Of a stretch of 64,000 nucleotides of DNA, positions 16,469-27,105 are shown one piece after another; positions within the stretch are counted from its first letter, which is position 1; each line of letters starts with the position of its first letter. Source of the DNA: Flavobacterium chilense (GTDB lineage: Bacteria > Bacteroidota > Bacteroidia > Flavobacteriales > Flavobacteriaceae); assembly GCF_001602525.1 (NCBI RefSeq), contig NZ_LSYT01000006.1:62001-126000 (forward strand), read 5' to 3'. The notes beneath the pieces are model-generated. The model was not told the DNA's origin. It was given only the letters and a program-made list of their open reading frames with translations, and did no database searches. A program made the translations under genes and the position numbers.

Positions 16469-17371
16469 ATGAATAAAGAATATGCCGTAGGAATAGATAT
16501 TGGAGGGACACATATTACCACAGCTATTATAGATGTTAAAAACATGCAATTGATTGATCTTTCCTTGCATAAAGAATCTTTTGATTCTAATTTGCCTGTT
16601 GATCAGGTAATGTCTATCTGGGAAAAAGCAATTCAGACTTCAATTAAAAATTCGAAAGTAGAAAGCGTAATTGGGTTATCCGTTTGTATGCCGGGTCCGT
16701 TTGATTACGAAAATGGGATTTGCTGGATCAAAGACCAGTCTAAATATGAACATTTTTATGGATTAAATGTTCGTTATTTGTTTCAGGGAACACTTAATCT
16801 TTCCAGCGATTTTCCGATTTTTTTTGAAAACGATGCGGTTTGTTTTGGAAAAGGAGAAGTCTATAAAGATGCCGGTAATCTGTCCAAGAAAGTAATGGCA
16901 ATTACACTTGGCACGGGACTAGGTGCTTGTTTTATAGACAAAGGAGTTTCTGTTGCTACCGGAGAATCTGTACCGGCAGACGGAGAAATCTACAACCTGA
17001 CTTTTAAAGAAAGCATGGCCGAAGATTATGTTTCGGCACGAGGCCTTATAAATCGTTATAAAACATTAACCGGTAAAACGCTTAACAACGGATTGGAGCT
17101 TTTTAATTTGGCTAAGGCAGGTGATACAAATGCAATAAAAGCATTTAATGAAATGGGAAGTGATTTAGCCGAAATTGTAATTCCGTGGTTAAAAAAATTC
17201 AATGCCGATGGTTTTATTATTGGAGGTAAAATTGCCAATGCCAGCGAATTTTTTCTGGCAGATTTCAACAAAAAAGTAAAAGAAGCAGGAATTGAAATCG
17301 AGGTTTCAATTTCTAAAGATAATGAAGCCGCTGCTTTAATTGGAGCAGTAAGTCTGTTGTATACAGCGTAA
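16469..17371 (+). CDS. ROK-family sugar kinase (putative mannokinase/glucokinase) lacking the zinc motif
   Basis: 300 residues, cytoplasmic. ATP-binding phosphate-1 segment AVGIDIGGTHITTAIID at 6-22, catalytic region FFENDAVCFGKGE near 122-134 with the conserved Asn-Asp, and phosphate-2 segment AITLGTGLGACFIDKG near 145-160. The usual ROK Zn-binding CxCGxxGCxE motif is absent; in its place reads PADGEIYNLTFKESMAEDYVSARG, the form seen in a zinc-free branch of Bacteroidota ROK proteins. No helix-turn-helix domain, so a kinase rather than a NagC/Mlc repressor. Beside mannosidases and with manA nearby, phosphorylation of mannose to mannose-6-P is the likely job (inference); glucose or another hexose is possible. 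Separated from GH125 by the palindromic repeat. Confidence 0.85.
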   Translation: MNKEYAVGIDIGGTHITTAIIDVKNMQLIDLSLHKESFDSNLPVDQVMSIWEKAIQTSIKNSKVESVIGLSVCMPGPFDYENGICWIKDQSKYEHFYGLNVRYLFQGTLNLSSDFPIFFENDAVCFGKGEVYKDAGNLSKKVMAITLGTGLGACFIDKGVSVATGESVPADGEIYNLTFKESMAEDYVSARGLINRYKTLTGKTLNNGLELFNLAKAGDTNAIKAFNEMGSDLAEIVIPWLKKFNADGFIIGGKIANASEFFLADFNKKVKEAGIEIEVSISKDNEAAALIGAVSLLYTA

Positions 17372-17539
17372 TTTTTATAAATTTACAAAACTTGTTTTTT
17401 TACCCTGTAAGTGATATAAGTTCCTATTGAAAAGACTGAGATTGTATGACTTTAAAAAGTCACAGAGCAGCTTTAATGTTCTTATATCCCTTATAGAATT
17501 TAATTTTTTAGTGTTACATGGTATAAACTTTATTTTAAT

Positions 17540-18541
17540 ATGGCAAATTCAAATCGTAGAAATTTCATAAAGACAGCTGCAATTGCTTCTGTGGCTGTAG
17601 CATTACAATCTTTCGATACAAAATCTGAAGAAGAAAAAGTATTGGTATCCAAAAAAGGAAAGAAACCCATCGTACTTTCTACCTGGCGATTTGGAATCCC
17701 GGCAAATGAAGCAGCCTGGGAAGTCTTAAAAAATAAAGGGACAGCTCTTGATGCTGTCGAAGCAGGAGTTAAAATTCCGGAAGGCGATCCAAAAGAAAGA
17801 AGCGTAGGCTACGGCGGACGTCCGGATAGAGATGGCCGTGTAACGTTAGACGCCTGTATCATGGATGAAAATGCCAATATAGGTTCAGTTGCCTGTTTAG
17901 AATATATAAAACATCCCATATCAGTTGCCAGAGCCGTAATGGAAAAAACACCCCATGTGATGCTGGTTGGCGATGGTGCTTTGCAATTTGCCGTATCCCA
18001 GGGTTTTAAAAAAGAAAACCTCTTAACAGAAGAATCCGAAAAAGAATGGAAAGAATGGCTAAAAGACAGTAAATACAAACCAATCGCCAATATCGAAAAC
18101 CACGATACGATTGGAATGATTGCGCTGGATGCCAACGGAAATCTTTCCGGTGCCTGTACCACAAGCGGAATGGCATTTAAGATGCACGGACGTGTTGGAG
18201 ATTCCCCAATTATTGGAGCTGGTTTATATGTTGATAATGAAATTGGAGCCGCAACTGCCACAGGACATGGCGAAGAAGTAATCCGTATTACAGGTTGTCA
18301 TTTGGTAGTGGAACTAATGCGTCAGGGAAAATCACCTCAAAAAGCCTGCGAAGAAGCTGTGGCAAGAATTATAAAACTAACGAAGAACAGGAATAAAGAT
18401 CTAAAAGATATTCAGGTAGGTTTTATTGCCCTGAATAAAGCAGGAGAATATGGTTCTTACTGTATTCAGACTGGTTTTAATTATGCTGTTTATGATGAAA
18501 CCGGAAATAAATTAATCGATGCCGATTCTTTTTTAAAGTAA
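17540..18541 (+). CDS. N4-(beta-N-acetylglucosaminyl)-L-asparaginase (glycosylasparaginase), Tat-exported
   Basis: 333 residues; Ntn-hydrolase that cleaves the GlcNAc-Asn amide bond, the final step in breaking down N-glycoproteins. Tat signal SNRRNFIKTAAIASVAVALQ at 4-23. Autocleavage and nucleophile Thr190 in NHDTIGMIALDANGNLSGACTTSG, followed by the family GRVGDSPIIGAGLYVDNEIGAATATGHGE segment that binds the Asn moiety. The alpha-chain GYGGRPDRDGRVTLDACIMDE is also conserved. Length fits the bacterial flavobacterial enzyme studied under this name (Elizabethkingia PNGase-producing group). Last gene of the mannose arm and the strongest sign that the locus targets N-linked glycans. Followed by a strong terminator. 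Isoaspartyl peptidase is the closest alternative but fits the Thr190 context less well. Confidence 0.93.
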   Translation: MANSNRRNFIKTAAIASVAVALQSFDTKSEEEKVLVSKKGKKPIVLSTWRFGIPANEAAWEVLKNKGTALDAVEAGVKIPEGDPKERSVGYGGRPDRDGRVTLDACIMDENANIGSVACLEYIKHPISVARAVMEKTPHVMLVGDGALQFAVSQGFKKENLLTEESEKEWKEWLKDSKYKPIANIENHDTIGMIALDANGNLSGACTTSGMAFKMHGRVGDSPIIGAGLYVDNEIGAATATGHGEEVIRITGCHLVVELMRQGKSPQKACEEAVARIIKLTKNRNKDLKDIQVGFIALNKAGEYGSYCIQTGFNYAVYDETGNKLIDADSFLK

Positions 18542-18581
18542 AATTATTAGTTGGTCCTTTACAGGGCTAATTGTTTTTGCG

Positions 18582-18620
18582 ATGCGTAAAGATCTTTTTT
18601 GATCTTTGCGCATTTTTTTG
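18582..18620 (+). terminator. Strong intrinsic terminator after glycosylasparaginase
   Basis: ATGCGTAAAGATC (18582-18594), six-T loop, GATCTTTGCGCAT (18601-18613), then TTTTTT. 13-bp stem with a single mismatch. It closes the mannan/N-glycan gene set. Confidence 0.88.
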
Positions 18621-19191
18621 TGCTGGAAATGGAAAAGCTTGATATTTAGCATTTTGCAAATACAAAAAGTGCTTTACTGAATAAGTTATAAATTGTTTTA
18701 AAATGTTGAAAAACAATTTATTGGGTATTTTTTTTAATAAATATTTAACTTTTTTGATTTTTTTATTCAGAAATTGATTATTTTTTCATTAATTAGCGCT
18801 GACAATATTATCAATTATTAATCAGGGACTTAAAGGTTCAGGAAATTTTTTGATAAAAAATTACCCTTTAAACGAAATAGATTTCGTTAAAATGTCTACC
18901 ATTTTGTCTTTAAAATATGTAAAGATAAAAGTACTCCAAAAACAAAAAATACCACTTCATTGTTTACACTCATCTTTACTTTAACCAAAGTGAAGCAATC
19001 GCTATTGTTTGTTATATCTCTTAAATTATTTCTACTGGAGATAACCTTGAATGATAGTCGTGAAGAGTTAAATAAATTTTAGCCGGAAATTTGCATGCTG
19101 CAAAATCAAAAGTCTTGAAAAGAACAGATCTTTTTTCAGAAAATAGTTACAATGTAACCAATCTCAGAGCCACAATTATAAATCAAATTTT
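18621..19191. other. AT-rich intergenic region upstream of the Rhs locus, no gene found
   Basis: Very AT-rich, stops in all frames. One clear palindrome, AACGAAATAGATTTCGTT (18871-18888), may be a regulator site or hairpin. No convincing -7 box was placed. Confidence 0.4.
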
Positions 19192-19395
19192 ATGAAAAAA
19201 CTTTACCTGTTTCTTTTTATTCTAATGTCGTTTTTCTCTTATCCTCAGGATATTCTTTGGGAAAAATCATATGGAGGAATACATGCCGATTATCTTTTTG
19301 ATGCGCAGTCTACTGCTGATTATGGTTTTATTCTGACAGGAAGTTCCCTGTCTAATAAAACCGGTTTAAAAACTGAATCTGTAAAAGTGATTTAA
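19192..19395 (+). pseudogene. Truncated secreted-protein remnant
   Basis: 67 residues with a signal peptide (MKKLYLFLFILMSFFSYPQ) followed by ILWEKSYGGIHADYLFDAQSTADYGFILTGSSLSNKTG. That is the opening of the long secreted proteins with repeated W-K-S-Y-G-G/DYGFI units that flavobacteria often encode just before Rhs-like genes. It ends abruptly at KVI, far short of those proteins, so I read it as an N-terminal stump, perhaps after a frameshift: another frame continues a few residues as KSDLKCKIK before stopping. Confidence 0.5.
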
Positions 19396-19429
19396 AGTGT
19401 AAAATAAAATGAACATACCAAAAATAACT

Positions 19430-22400
19430 ATGAAAAAAATAATACAATTTGCAATAATTTTATTTTTCTGGGGCATCACATATGGTCAACAACCATTCGA
19501 CCCTTTAAAAGTTATTCCGTCATCACCTACTGCAGCATCACTAGGTGTTTATGGTAATAATCCTGTCAATTATTATAATGGGACTATTGGTTTAACGGTT
19601 CCATTATATGAAATAAAGATGGCAAATCAAAATATACCCATAAAACTGGATTATTTTTCTACTGGTGTAAAAGTTGCTGATAATGCTGGATGGGTTGGTT
19701 TAGGCTGGTCCTTATCTGCAGGAGGTGTAATAACCAAAACAGTTAAAGGGAGTGATGATTTATTTGGTACAGCTTCAACTCAAACCGGGTATTATGATGC
19801 AGATCCATTACCAAATAAGTTTGATGTTTTAACAAGTGACTTTTACTCTTTGAGTACTTATAACCAGGACTATCTGTATAATTTTGATCAGGGATCGATA
19901 GATACATAACCTGATAGTTTTAGTTATAATTTTGGCAACTATTCAGGAAGATTTGTACTAGACAAGAAAGTCAATGGTTCCTCTGTTTATATGGATCAGG
20001 AAAATAACCTAAAAATGCAGTACCTTCAACAATCTGACAAGTGGGTAGTTGTAGACGGACTGGGATACAGTTATTATTTTAATACTAGGGAACGTACTCA
20101 GGATTATTATAGAACTTTAGACGGAGGAGATATACCCAATGATTCTCAGATTGGTACTTTTGATAATTACGAAATTACCGGTAACCCGCTTATTACAAGT
20201 TCCTGGTATCTGGATTCGATTGTTGCTCCAAACGGAGAAGCGGTCAATTTTATTTATCAAACACAACTAAGGCAAAGTGTAAGTCTAACTTCTAAATCTG
20301 AAACTGAATATGATATGGAGCAAATGGATCTTGCACATGCTAGCACAGCTGTGACTCCATCGTTTGCGGGTGTTTATCATCGTTATAATGCATCAAAACA
20401 GGTGATTTTGGATGTTTACCTCAAACAAATCAATTTTTCGGGAGGCATAATCTTATTTAATACTACTGACAGGGATGATATTGAATATCTCGGAACACAA
20501 AAACCACAAAAACTATCTCAAATTGTTATAAAGGATCTAAATAATAACACAATAAAAAAATACAATTTTAATTATAGCTATTTTTTGTCTAATACTTCTT
20601 CAGCATTAAGCAATGATTATACCAACAAAAGAAGACTTAAATTAGATTCTGTTATAGAAACAGGAACTGATAATCAACAAAAGCCACCATATGCTTTTGA
20701 TTATTATAATGCTGATGATCTTCCCTATAAATATACAAAGGCAATAGATCACTGGGGGTATTATAATAAGCAAACGAATAATAATACAATATTACCAGGT
20801 AAAGTGTTGCCTTCAATAGGTAAATCCTGGAAAGGAGCTGATCGAAGTGCAAATCAGACAGACACAGATATGATTAAAGGAATGCTTTCCTCAATAAAGT
20901 ATCCCACTGGTGGGGCATCAAAATTTAATTATGAGTTAAATGAATATGGTAACTTAAAAGGAGATGATCAGTATGTTTTACAGCCACAATCGGTAATTGC
21001 TAGTTCTATGCTAGGAAAATATTCTGAGGCTTTTGATATTGCTGTGATTGATACTACAGTAGTGACATTAAAAGGCACTTTTAAAAAATCGGGAGATTTG
21101 ATGTATATTGGAGATTATGCCCATTTCTACAAAAATGGAAACCTTGTTTACCAGTTTCAGGAAACTGCTTCACAGCCTTCAGGGCAATATTCAAATCCAC
21201 AGACTTTGGATCTCATACTTTATCCAGGTCATTACACTATGGATATTATAAATATAGAAGGCATAACTTGTTCTATAAGTGCTAATTGGAATAAAAAAAT
21301 GATTGTTGCACAGAAGAAAGGAGGTGGATTAAGAATCAGTAAAATTACTAATTACAGTAATAATCAAATAGTAGGCGTTAAAAAGTTTCTGTATAAAAAT
21401 ACAAATGGGAGCACGACAGGTAAACTTATTGCACCACCATTATATGATTTTCAGATATATGCAACTGAATACAATAGACATACTAATGATACACATCCGG
21501 GAGGACAAGCTGGCTCTGACGGTTCTATGGGGTATGTTAATTATATTTATCGGGTTCGCATGTCAAACTCAATTACTGTTCCAAGTCTTTTACAAAATTC
21601 AGGAATAGTTGGTTATGATAAAGTAACTGAACTTGACGGTGAAAATGGTGAAAATGGAAAAACCGAATATTATTATCATAACATTGAAGATCGGAAACCT
21701 TTTGCTCAAAATGTACCATATCTTCCGCTTATTCACGACCCAATGAATGGGAAAATGGATAAAGTTGTTTACTATACCGCTTTAGGAGATTCTATTAAAA
21801 AGATTGAATATCAATACACATTAAAGGGGACTAAATATCTAAAAGGATTAACAAAATTAATGGTCTATCCAGAAGCTATCAGACCAAATGGTAGCCCACA
21901 TACTGTAGATATGAGTGGCTTAAGATTTTACAATATTCCATCATACTGGATAGTTCCATCATCAGAGACTGAAACTTCTTTTTACAAGAATCAAAATCCG
22001 ATTACTGTTTTAAAAAAATCAAATTATGATAATTATACACATTTAAATCTCACCAGCTCTGAATTAACTTTAAGTGATGGAAATAAAAAAATAACTAAAT
22101 ATAGTTATGCACAGGATTCTGAAATGAGTAGTTTACCTTTTATATCTGAAATGGTAGCTAATAATATGATTAGTATACCGTTAAAAACCCAAACTTTTAA
22201 TGAAAATACTAAGTTATCAGAAGAACTAACGGTTTATGATAAAAGTGCCGCAACGAGTAATTTATTACTTCCACGATATGTGTATGCCAATAAGGGAACA
22301 AATGACATAGATACAAGCCTCGATAAAAAAATCACCTTTGATCACAATGATACCAGAGGAAATGTTCAACAATATACTCCGGAAAAAGGAAGCCCGGTTT

Positions 22401-22726
22401 CAATCATTTGGGGGTATAATAAAACCCAGCCTATAGCCAAAATAGAAAATGCGACAAACACCCAGGTAGCAGTCGCCTTAGGTCTGTCAGATGTAAACAG
22501 CCTGGACGAAAATAATCTGGCAACCATAAACAACCTGCGAGATACTCTTCCTGACGCCATGGTAACCACCTATACCTACATCCCACTAGTAGGTGTAAGT
22601 ACCATAACCGACCCCAAAGGAGATACCATTACCTATACCTATGATTCCTTTGGAAGACTGCAATTTGTAAAAGATAAAAACGGAAATATCCTCTCAGAAA
22701 ACGAATACCATTACCAAACCAACTAA
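19430..22726 (+). pseudogene. Rhs/YD-repeat protein, N-terminal partner, interrupted by an in-frame stop
   Basis: The best start is ATG 19430 (MKKIIQFAIILFFWGITYGQ signal peptide). The first 159 residues run to TAA at 19907-19909, and the same frame then continues without another stop to 22726, giving an about 1098-residue protein if read through. Residues after the stop (PDSFSYNFGNYSGRFVLDKKVNGSSVY) are coding-like and bridge directly to the next Met at 19991, so this is a nonsense codon, probably from GAA, not a frameshift. Content: an N-terminal SpvB/Tc-toxin-like domain with PVNYYNGTIGLTVPLYEI and GWVGLGWSLSAGGVI, a beta-rich middle, and terminal YD repeats (ITYTYDSFGRLQFVKDKNGNIL). Pairs with the Rhs core gene 7 bp downstream. 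Re-initiation, readthrough or a sequencing error are alternatives. Confidence 0.8.
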
Positions 22727-22733
22727 TACCAAA

Positions 22734-25700
22734 ATGAGAAAGAAAATAATACTTTGTATAGTACTTTTTGGGTGTACTCTTTTGGGATATACACAAAATA
22801 ATAAAAGCTCAAATCAAACGACTACAGTCACAACCGTGTATGAGCCAGATCCATTTCCACCAACTGAACCCGGAGGTCCCGGGCTTCCTGCAGATCCTCT
22901 TGACCCTTTTCCTTCCGATCCAACTGGTCCTCTTGACCCAATTGTTCCTGCAGATCCCGGAAGTGGAAGTGGTTCTGGCAGTCCGGATCCGGTTGCAGCT
23001 CCTTCAGTATCTCTTAACTATATACTTACCACAACATACAAGAAACCCGTAACTGCTGCTTTAGACTCTCCATCCCTGGATCAGGCATCCCAAAACATAA
23101 CTTATTTTGACGGACTGGGAAGACCCATTCAGCAAATTGCCTACAGACAATCTGCATCATCAAAAGATATTATAACCCATATCGAATATGATGGTTTTGG
23201 AAGACAGACAGAAGAATATTTACCTTTTAAGTCCGAAACGGCCAACATGACTTTTGATCCTGCAGGAAAAACAAATGTATTGTCGTATTACAGTAGCCCT
23301 AACCCGGTACTTAACGGCAATCCGGCACTAGAAGCAACAACGAACCCTTTTAGCAAAAAAGAATTAGAAGCTTCTCCGCTCAATCGTGTTTTAAAACAGG
23401 CAGCTGCAGGCAATGACTGGAAATCAGGATCAGGTCATGAGATCAAACTGGATTATCAGGCCAATGGCACAGATGAGGTAAAACTTTATATAGCCAATAC
23501 CTCCTGGAACCCCACTTCAGGATTATATGATATTAGTTTTTCAGATTCCGGAAGTTATCCTGCCAATGAGCTCTATAAAAATATTACCTATGATGAAAAC
23601 ACGGCGGCTTCTCCTCTGGAAGCCAATGGTTCAACAGTAGAATTTAAGAACAAAGAAGGGCAGGTTGTTTTAAAAAGAACCTATGATGCACAAGTAAAAC
23701 ATGATACTTACTATGTATATGATATTTATGGAAACCTGACCTATGTAATACCACCAAAAGCGGTAGATCTTATAGGTTCAACAACAACCCTGCAGGCAGA
23801 TCTGACCTCTACAGCTGTAGTAGCCTCTGGTACTACCTTAAATCTCATGGCAACCAATTCTATTCGATTACTACCAGGTTTTAATGCTCAGACCGGAAGC
23901 ACTTTTGTTGCCAGTATCGACAACGGAAACCAGAGTGTTTTAGACAACTTATGTTATCAGTACAAATACGATCATCGTAACAGACTGGTAGAGAAAAAAC
24001 TGCCGGGAAAACAATGGGAGTTTATTGTTTATGACAAACTGGACAGGGTAGTGGCAACAGGACCGGCTAATGCTCCTTTTTTAGACCTGAGTTCAGTAGG
24101 ATGGATTATTACCAAATATGATGCTTTTAACCGTCCGGTATATACAGCCTGGGCTACAGCTTCGCCAGCCACAACAGAAGGAAGAAAAACTTTGCAGGCA
24201 GCACAAAACAGTACTTCACTTACCATTTTAAGCGAAAGCAAACAAACCAGCGGAAGTCTGGACCAGATTCCGGCTTATTACAGTAATGTGGTAGAACCAA
24301 AAGTATTTAAGCTCCTTACAGTAAATTATTATGATAATTATACCTTACCAGGTACACCATCTATTACAGTTCCTGTAAGTGTAGAAGGAGCTGCCGTACG
24401 TACCACAGCACAGATAAAAGGACTCACAGCTGCTTCCTGGACAAGAGTGCTTACCACCAGCACAGAAACACTAGGCGAAACCACGGCCACTTTTTATGAT
24501 GATAAAGCAAGACCGGTTCGAACTTATACAGCAAACCATTTAGGCGGATATACCTATACCGATAGTAAACTGGACTTTTTAGGCAAACCCCAATATAGCA
24601 TTACCCACCACAAAAGAACAAACGAAACAGAACTGGTAACCAAAGATACCTTTACTTACTCATTACAAGACCGTTTATTGACACAAACACACCAGATCAA
24701 TGGCGGTAATATCGAAACAATTGCAGAGAATACCTATGATGAACTGGGGCAGCTTATTTCTAAAAAAGTAGGGAACAATACCCAAAATATCAATTATACC
24801 TATAATATCCGTGGGTGGATGACGGCAATCAACAATGTAAATGCGCTTACTCAGGACAGTGATCCTAAAGATTTGTTTGCTTTCCAGATCAACTACAATA
24901 ATCCCACAACAGGAGGTACTGCATTATATAACGGAAATATAAGCCAGACCAATTGGAAAACTTCCAATTCAGAAAACACAATCAGAAGCTATAATTATAG
25001 TTATGATAAGCTCAACAGGCTTATAAATGCTGATTTTAGAAACAATACAACCACTGCTGAGAATTCAAGCTATTTTGAAAAGTTACAATACGACAAAAAC
25101 GGTAACATTACTTTTCTGCACCGCTCAGGAGATGTCGTTTCGCAGGCAAATTTAGAGTGGATGGACTATATGACTTATTATTACGATGGAAACCAGTTAA
25201 GTAGAATAAAAGAAGACGGAAATAATTATTTTGGTTTTACCACCCAAATTGCCCCAGCAAACACAACAAACCAATATAGTTATGATGCTAATGGTAATAT
25301 GACCAGCGACACTAATAAAAATATCACTTCTATTACTTACAATCACCTGAATCTGCCTACTCAAATTACCTTTGCTGCTACCGGTAATATTGTGTATATT
25401 TACAATGCTGCAGGACAAAAAGTACAGAAAATTGTTAATGAAACAGGAAAGCCAACAATCACAACAGATTATCTGGGAGGCTACCAGTACAACAACGGTA
25501 CACTTAAATTTTTCCCAACAGCAGAGGGTTATATAGAACCTTCAGCAGGTTCTTATAAATATGTATATCAATACAAAGATCATTTGGGTAATGTTCGTTT
25601 GAGTTATGATAAAAACCTGGTAATTCAGGAGGAAAACAATTATTATCCGTTTGGATTAAAACAGGAAGGATACAATACGGTTAAAAACTCAACCAGTGAT

Positions 25701-26588
25701 GCTTTAAAATACAAGTACAACGGCAAGGAGTTGCAAGATGAGCTAGGGCTTGCGATGTACGACTATGGAGCTAGGAATTATGACCCTGCTTTAGGTCGTT
25801 GGATGAATATAGACCCGCTGGCGGAGAAATCAAGACGTTACTCTCCGTATGTTTATGCGCTTAATAATCCTGTTTATTTTATTGATCCTGATGGTATGAT
25901 GGCAGATGACTGGAAAACTGATGCTAATGGGAATATGATATTTGACCCTAATCTTACTAAAGAAAATGCTTCAACTCAATTAAATGACGGCGATTCGTAT
26001 GTTGGGGCAACTTATACAGAAGATGTTTCAAATGATGCTGGAAATTATACTCTTAATTATAATGCAGATGGAAGTATTTCATCATCGGATAATTATACGA
26101 ATCCCTCTAGTGATGGATTGAGAATTTTTGGTTATGGAGGAGATGCTGTAGGAGGTAGTGGAAATTTAGGAAACGATAGAGGTTCTGGATCGATTAATGC
26201 AGATACAACAGGCGGTGGAGTTGTAAGTAATCTACTTAATTCAGTTAATGTGTTAGCTGATTTATTTAATAGTTATCTAATGTCAAATCCAACAACAATG
26301 GGATTAGGAATGAAATTGAAGTATGGTAATTCTAATAACCAATCTACTCCTGAAGCTACTGCTACCCCTACTGAACCAGAAATATTTACGGGTCAAAGAT
26401 ATCATTATACAGCTCCAGATCCTGTAGGTGTAAGTAACTCTGTTCCTTTTGCTGGAAAGCCTATTGATACCACAGTTCCAATAGGAAATAAATCTATAAT
26501 TAATGTATTAAACACAAGAGATTCAGTCCGATCAGCCAAAGAATCAAGAGAAAAAAATATAGAGCATAAAAGAAAATTTGGATATTAA
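22734..26588 (+). CDS. Rhs repeat-associated core protein with variable C-terminal tip
   Basis: 1284 residues. Signal peptide (about 1-20, LLGYTQ), a Pro/Asp/Gly-rich linker at about 35-90, a DUF6443-like segment with NITYFDGLGRPIQQIAYRQS near 120, many YD repeats, then the Rhs-associated core: YVYQYKDHLGNVRLSYD, NNYYPFGLKQEGY, YKYNGKELQDELGLAMYDYGARNYDPALGRWMNIDPLAE, and YALNNPVYFIDPDGM ending near residue 1055. The remaining 229 residues are a lower-GC, Gly/Ser/Asn-rich tip with no fold I recognise, ending NTRDSVRSAKESREKNIEHKRKFGY. In Rhs systems the shell encloses a C-terminal toxin or effector; whether this tip is toxic is unknown. Followed within 4 bp by a small lipoprotein that may be its cognate immunity protein. 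Confidence 0.88.
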   Translation: MRKKIILCIVLFGCTLLGYTQNNKSSNQTTTVTTVYEPDPFPPTEPGGPGLPADPLDPFPSDPTGPLDPIVPADPGSGSGSGSPDPVAAPSVSLNYILTTTYKKPVTAALDSPSLDQASQNITYFDGLGRPIQQIAYRQSASSKDIITHIEYDGFGRQTEEYLPFKSETANMTFDPAGKTNVLSYYSSPNPVLNGNPALEATTNPFSKKELEASPLNRVLKQAAAGNDWKSGSGHEIKLDYQANGTDEVKLYIANTSWNPTSGLYDISFSDSGSYPANELYKNITYDENTAASPLEANGSTVEFKNKEGQVVLKRTYDAQVKHDTYYVYDIYGNLTYVIPPKAVDLIGSTTTLQADLTSTAVVASGTTLNLMATNSIRLLPGFNAQTGSTFVASIDNGNQSVLDNLCYQYKYDHRNRLVEKKLPGKQWEFIVYDKLDRVVATGPANAPFLDLSSVGWIITKYDAFNRPVYTAWATASPATTEGRKTLQAAQNSTSLTILSESKQTSGSLDQIPAYYSNVVEPKVFKLLTVNYYDNYTLPGTPSITVPVSVEGAAVRTTAQIKGLTAASWTRVLTTSTETLGETTATFYDDKARPVRTYTANHLGGYTYTDSKLDFLGKPQYSITHHKRTNETELVTKDTFTYSLQDRLLTQTHQINGGNIETIAENTYDELGQLISKKVGNNTQNINYTYNIRGWMTAINNVNALTQDSDPKDLFAFQINYNNPTTGGTALYNGNISQTNWKTSNSENTIRSYNYSYDKLNRLINADFRNNTTTAENSSYFEKLQYDKNGNITFLHRSGDVVSQANLEWMDYMTYYYDGNQLSRIKEDGNNYFGFTTQIAPANTTNQYSYDANGNMTSDTNKNITSITYNHLNLPTQITFAATGNIVYIYNAAGQKVQKIVNETGKPTITTDYLGGYQYNNGTLKFFPTAEGYIEPSAGSYKYVYQYKDHLGNVRLSYDKNLVIQEENNYYPFGLKQEGYNTVKNSTSDALKYKYNGKELQDELGLAMYDYGARNYDPALGRWMNIDPLAEKSRRYSPYVYALNNPVYFIDPDGMMADDWKTDANGNMIFDPNLTKENASTQLNDGDSYVGATYTEDVSNDAGNYTLNYNADGSISSSDNYTNPSSDGLRIFGYGGDAVGGSGNLGNDRGSGSINADTTGGGVVSNLLNSVNVLADLFNSYLMSNPTTMGLGMKLKYGNSNNQSTPEATATPTEPEIFTGQRYHYTAPDPVGVSNSVPFAGKPIDTTVPIGNKSIINVLNTRDSVRSAKESREKNIEHKRKFGY

Positions 26589-26592
26589 TATT

Positions 26593-27105
26593 ATGTCAAA
26601 GAATAGAAATTTAGTCTTAATAATTGGATTTGCATTACAATCCATAATGTCTTCTTGTAAAAAAAATGAAGAAGTTCTTAACAAAGAAATTAAAAAGAAA
26701 ATAGAATATAAAATAGAATTTCCGGATACTGTTTATGTAAATGATTTGTATAGTGGAGTTATTAATTACAAAAGTATATTAGATACTATTACAACAAGTT
26801 TTGATGATAAGAAAAAGAATCGATATGTTCTTTTTTATTTAACAATAGTAGATAAACCAGACCCTGATTACATTCATTTAAAAAAAGTTGCAAAGAAATT
26901 TGGAGCAGATAATAATAAGGAAATTTCTATTTATGATGTAAAATTTACCAAACCTGGCATTAATTATATTGACGGTATCATAAATGACTGTGTTATCATT
27001 GATACAGGTAAAAAAGACAAGAATGGTTCTCAACTTGTGAGGCTTATAGAAAATGAAGAGCGGATAACACGCAAAGTTATTGTGATAAATAGACAGACTA
27101 AATAA
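26593..27105 (+). CDS. Small lipoprotein, paralogue 1 (candidate Rhs-tip immunity protein)
   Basis: 170 residues from ATG 26593; an earlier in-frame ATG at 26578 overlaps the Rhs gene and would spoil the signal. Lipobox IMSSC near residue 20, then a Lys-rich helix (KKNEEVLNKEIKKK) and a compact beta-rich domain with FPDTVYVNDLYSGVINYKS, LDTITTSFDD, YDVKFTKPGINYIDGIINDCVII and EERITRKVIVI. No named family recognised. A clear paralogue (FPDTVYVNEGYEGKINYKN, LDTITTSFDD, KFTKLGLNYFDGIITDQVMI) lies at 27967-28476, after the orphan Rhs tip. The position right after each tip suggests an immunity or tip-associated accessory role, by inference. Confidence 0.75.
   Translation: MSKNRNLVLIIGFALQSIMSSCKKNEEVLNKEIKKKIEYKIEFPDTVYVNDLYSGVINYKSILDTITTSFDDKKKNRYVLFYLTIVDKPDPDYIHLKKVAKKFGADNNKEISIYDVKFTKPGINYIDGIINDCVIIDTGKKDKNGSQLVRLIENEERITRKVIVINRQTK

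Noticed and set aside
17809..18261. 150-residue open frame on the minus strand within the glycosylasparaginase gene
   Set aside because: Fully antisense to a gene with strong motif support; composition is what the codon pattern of the + strand predicts, no family resemblance.
22768..23052. 94-residue + frame overlapping the start of the Rhs core gene
   Set aside because: Out-of-frame reading of the Pro/Asp/Gly-rich linker; the Rhs frame has the signal peptide and domain matches.
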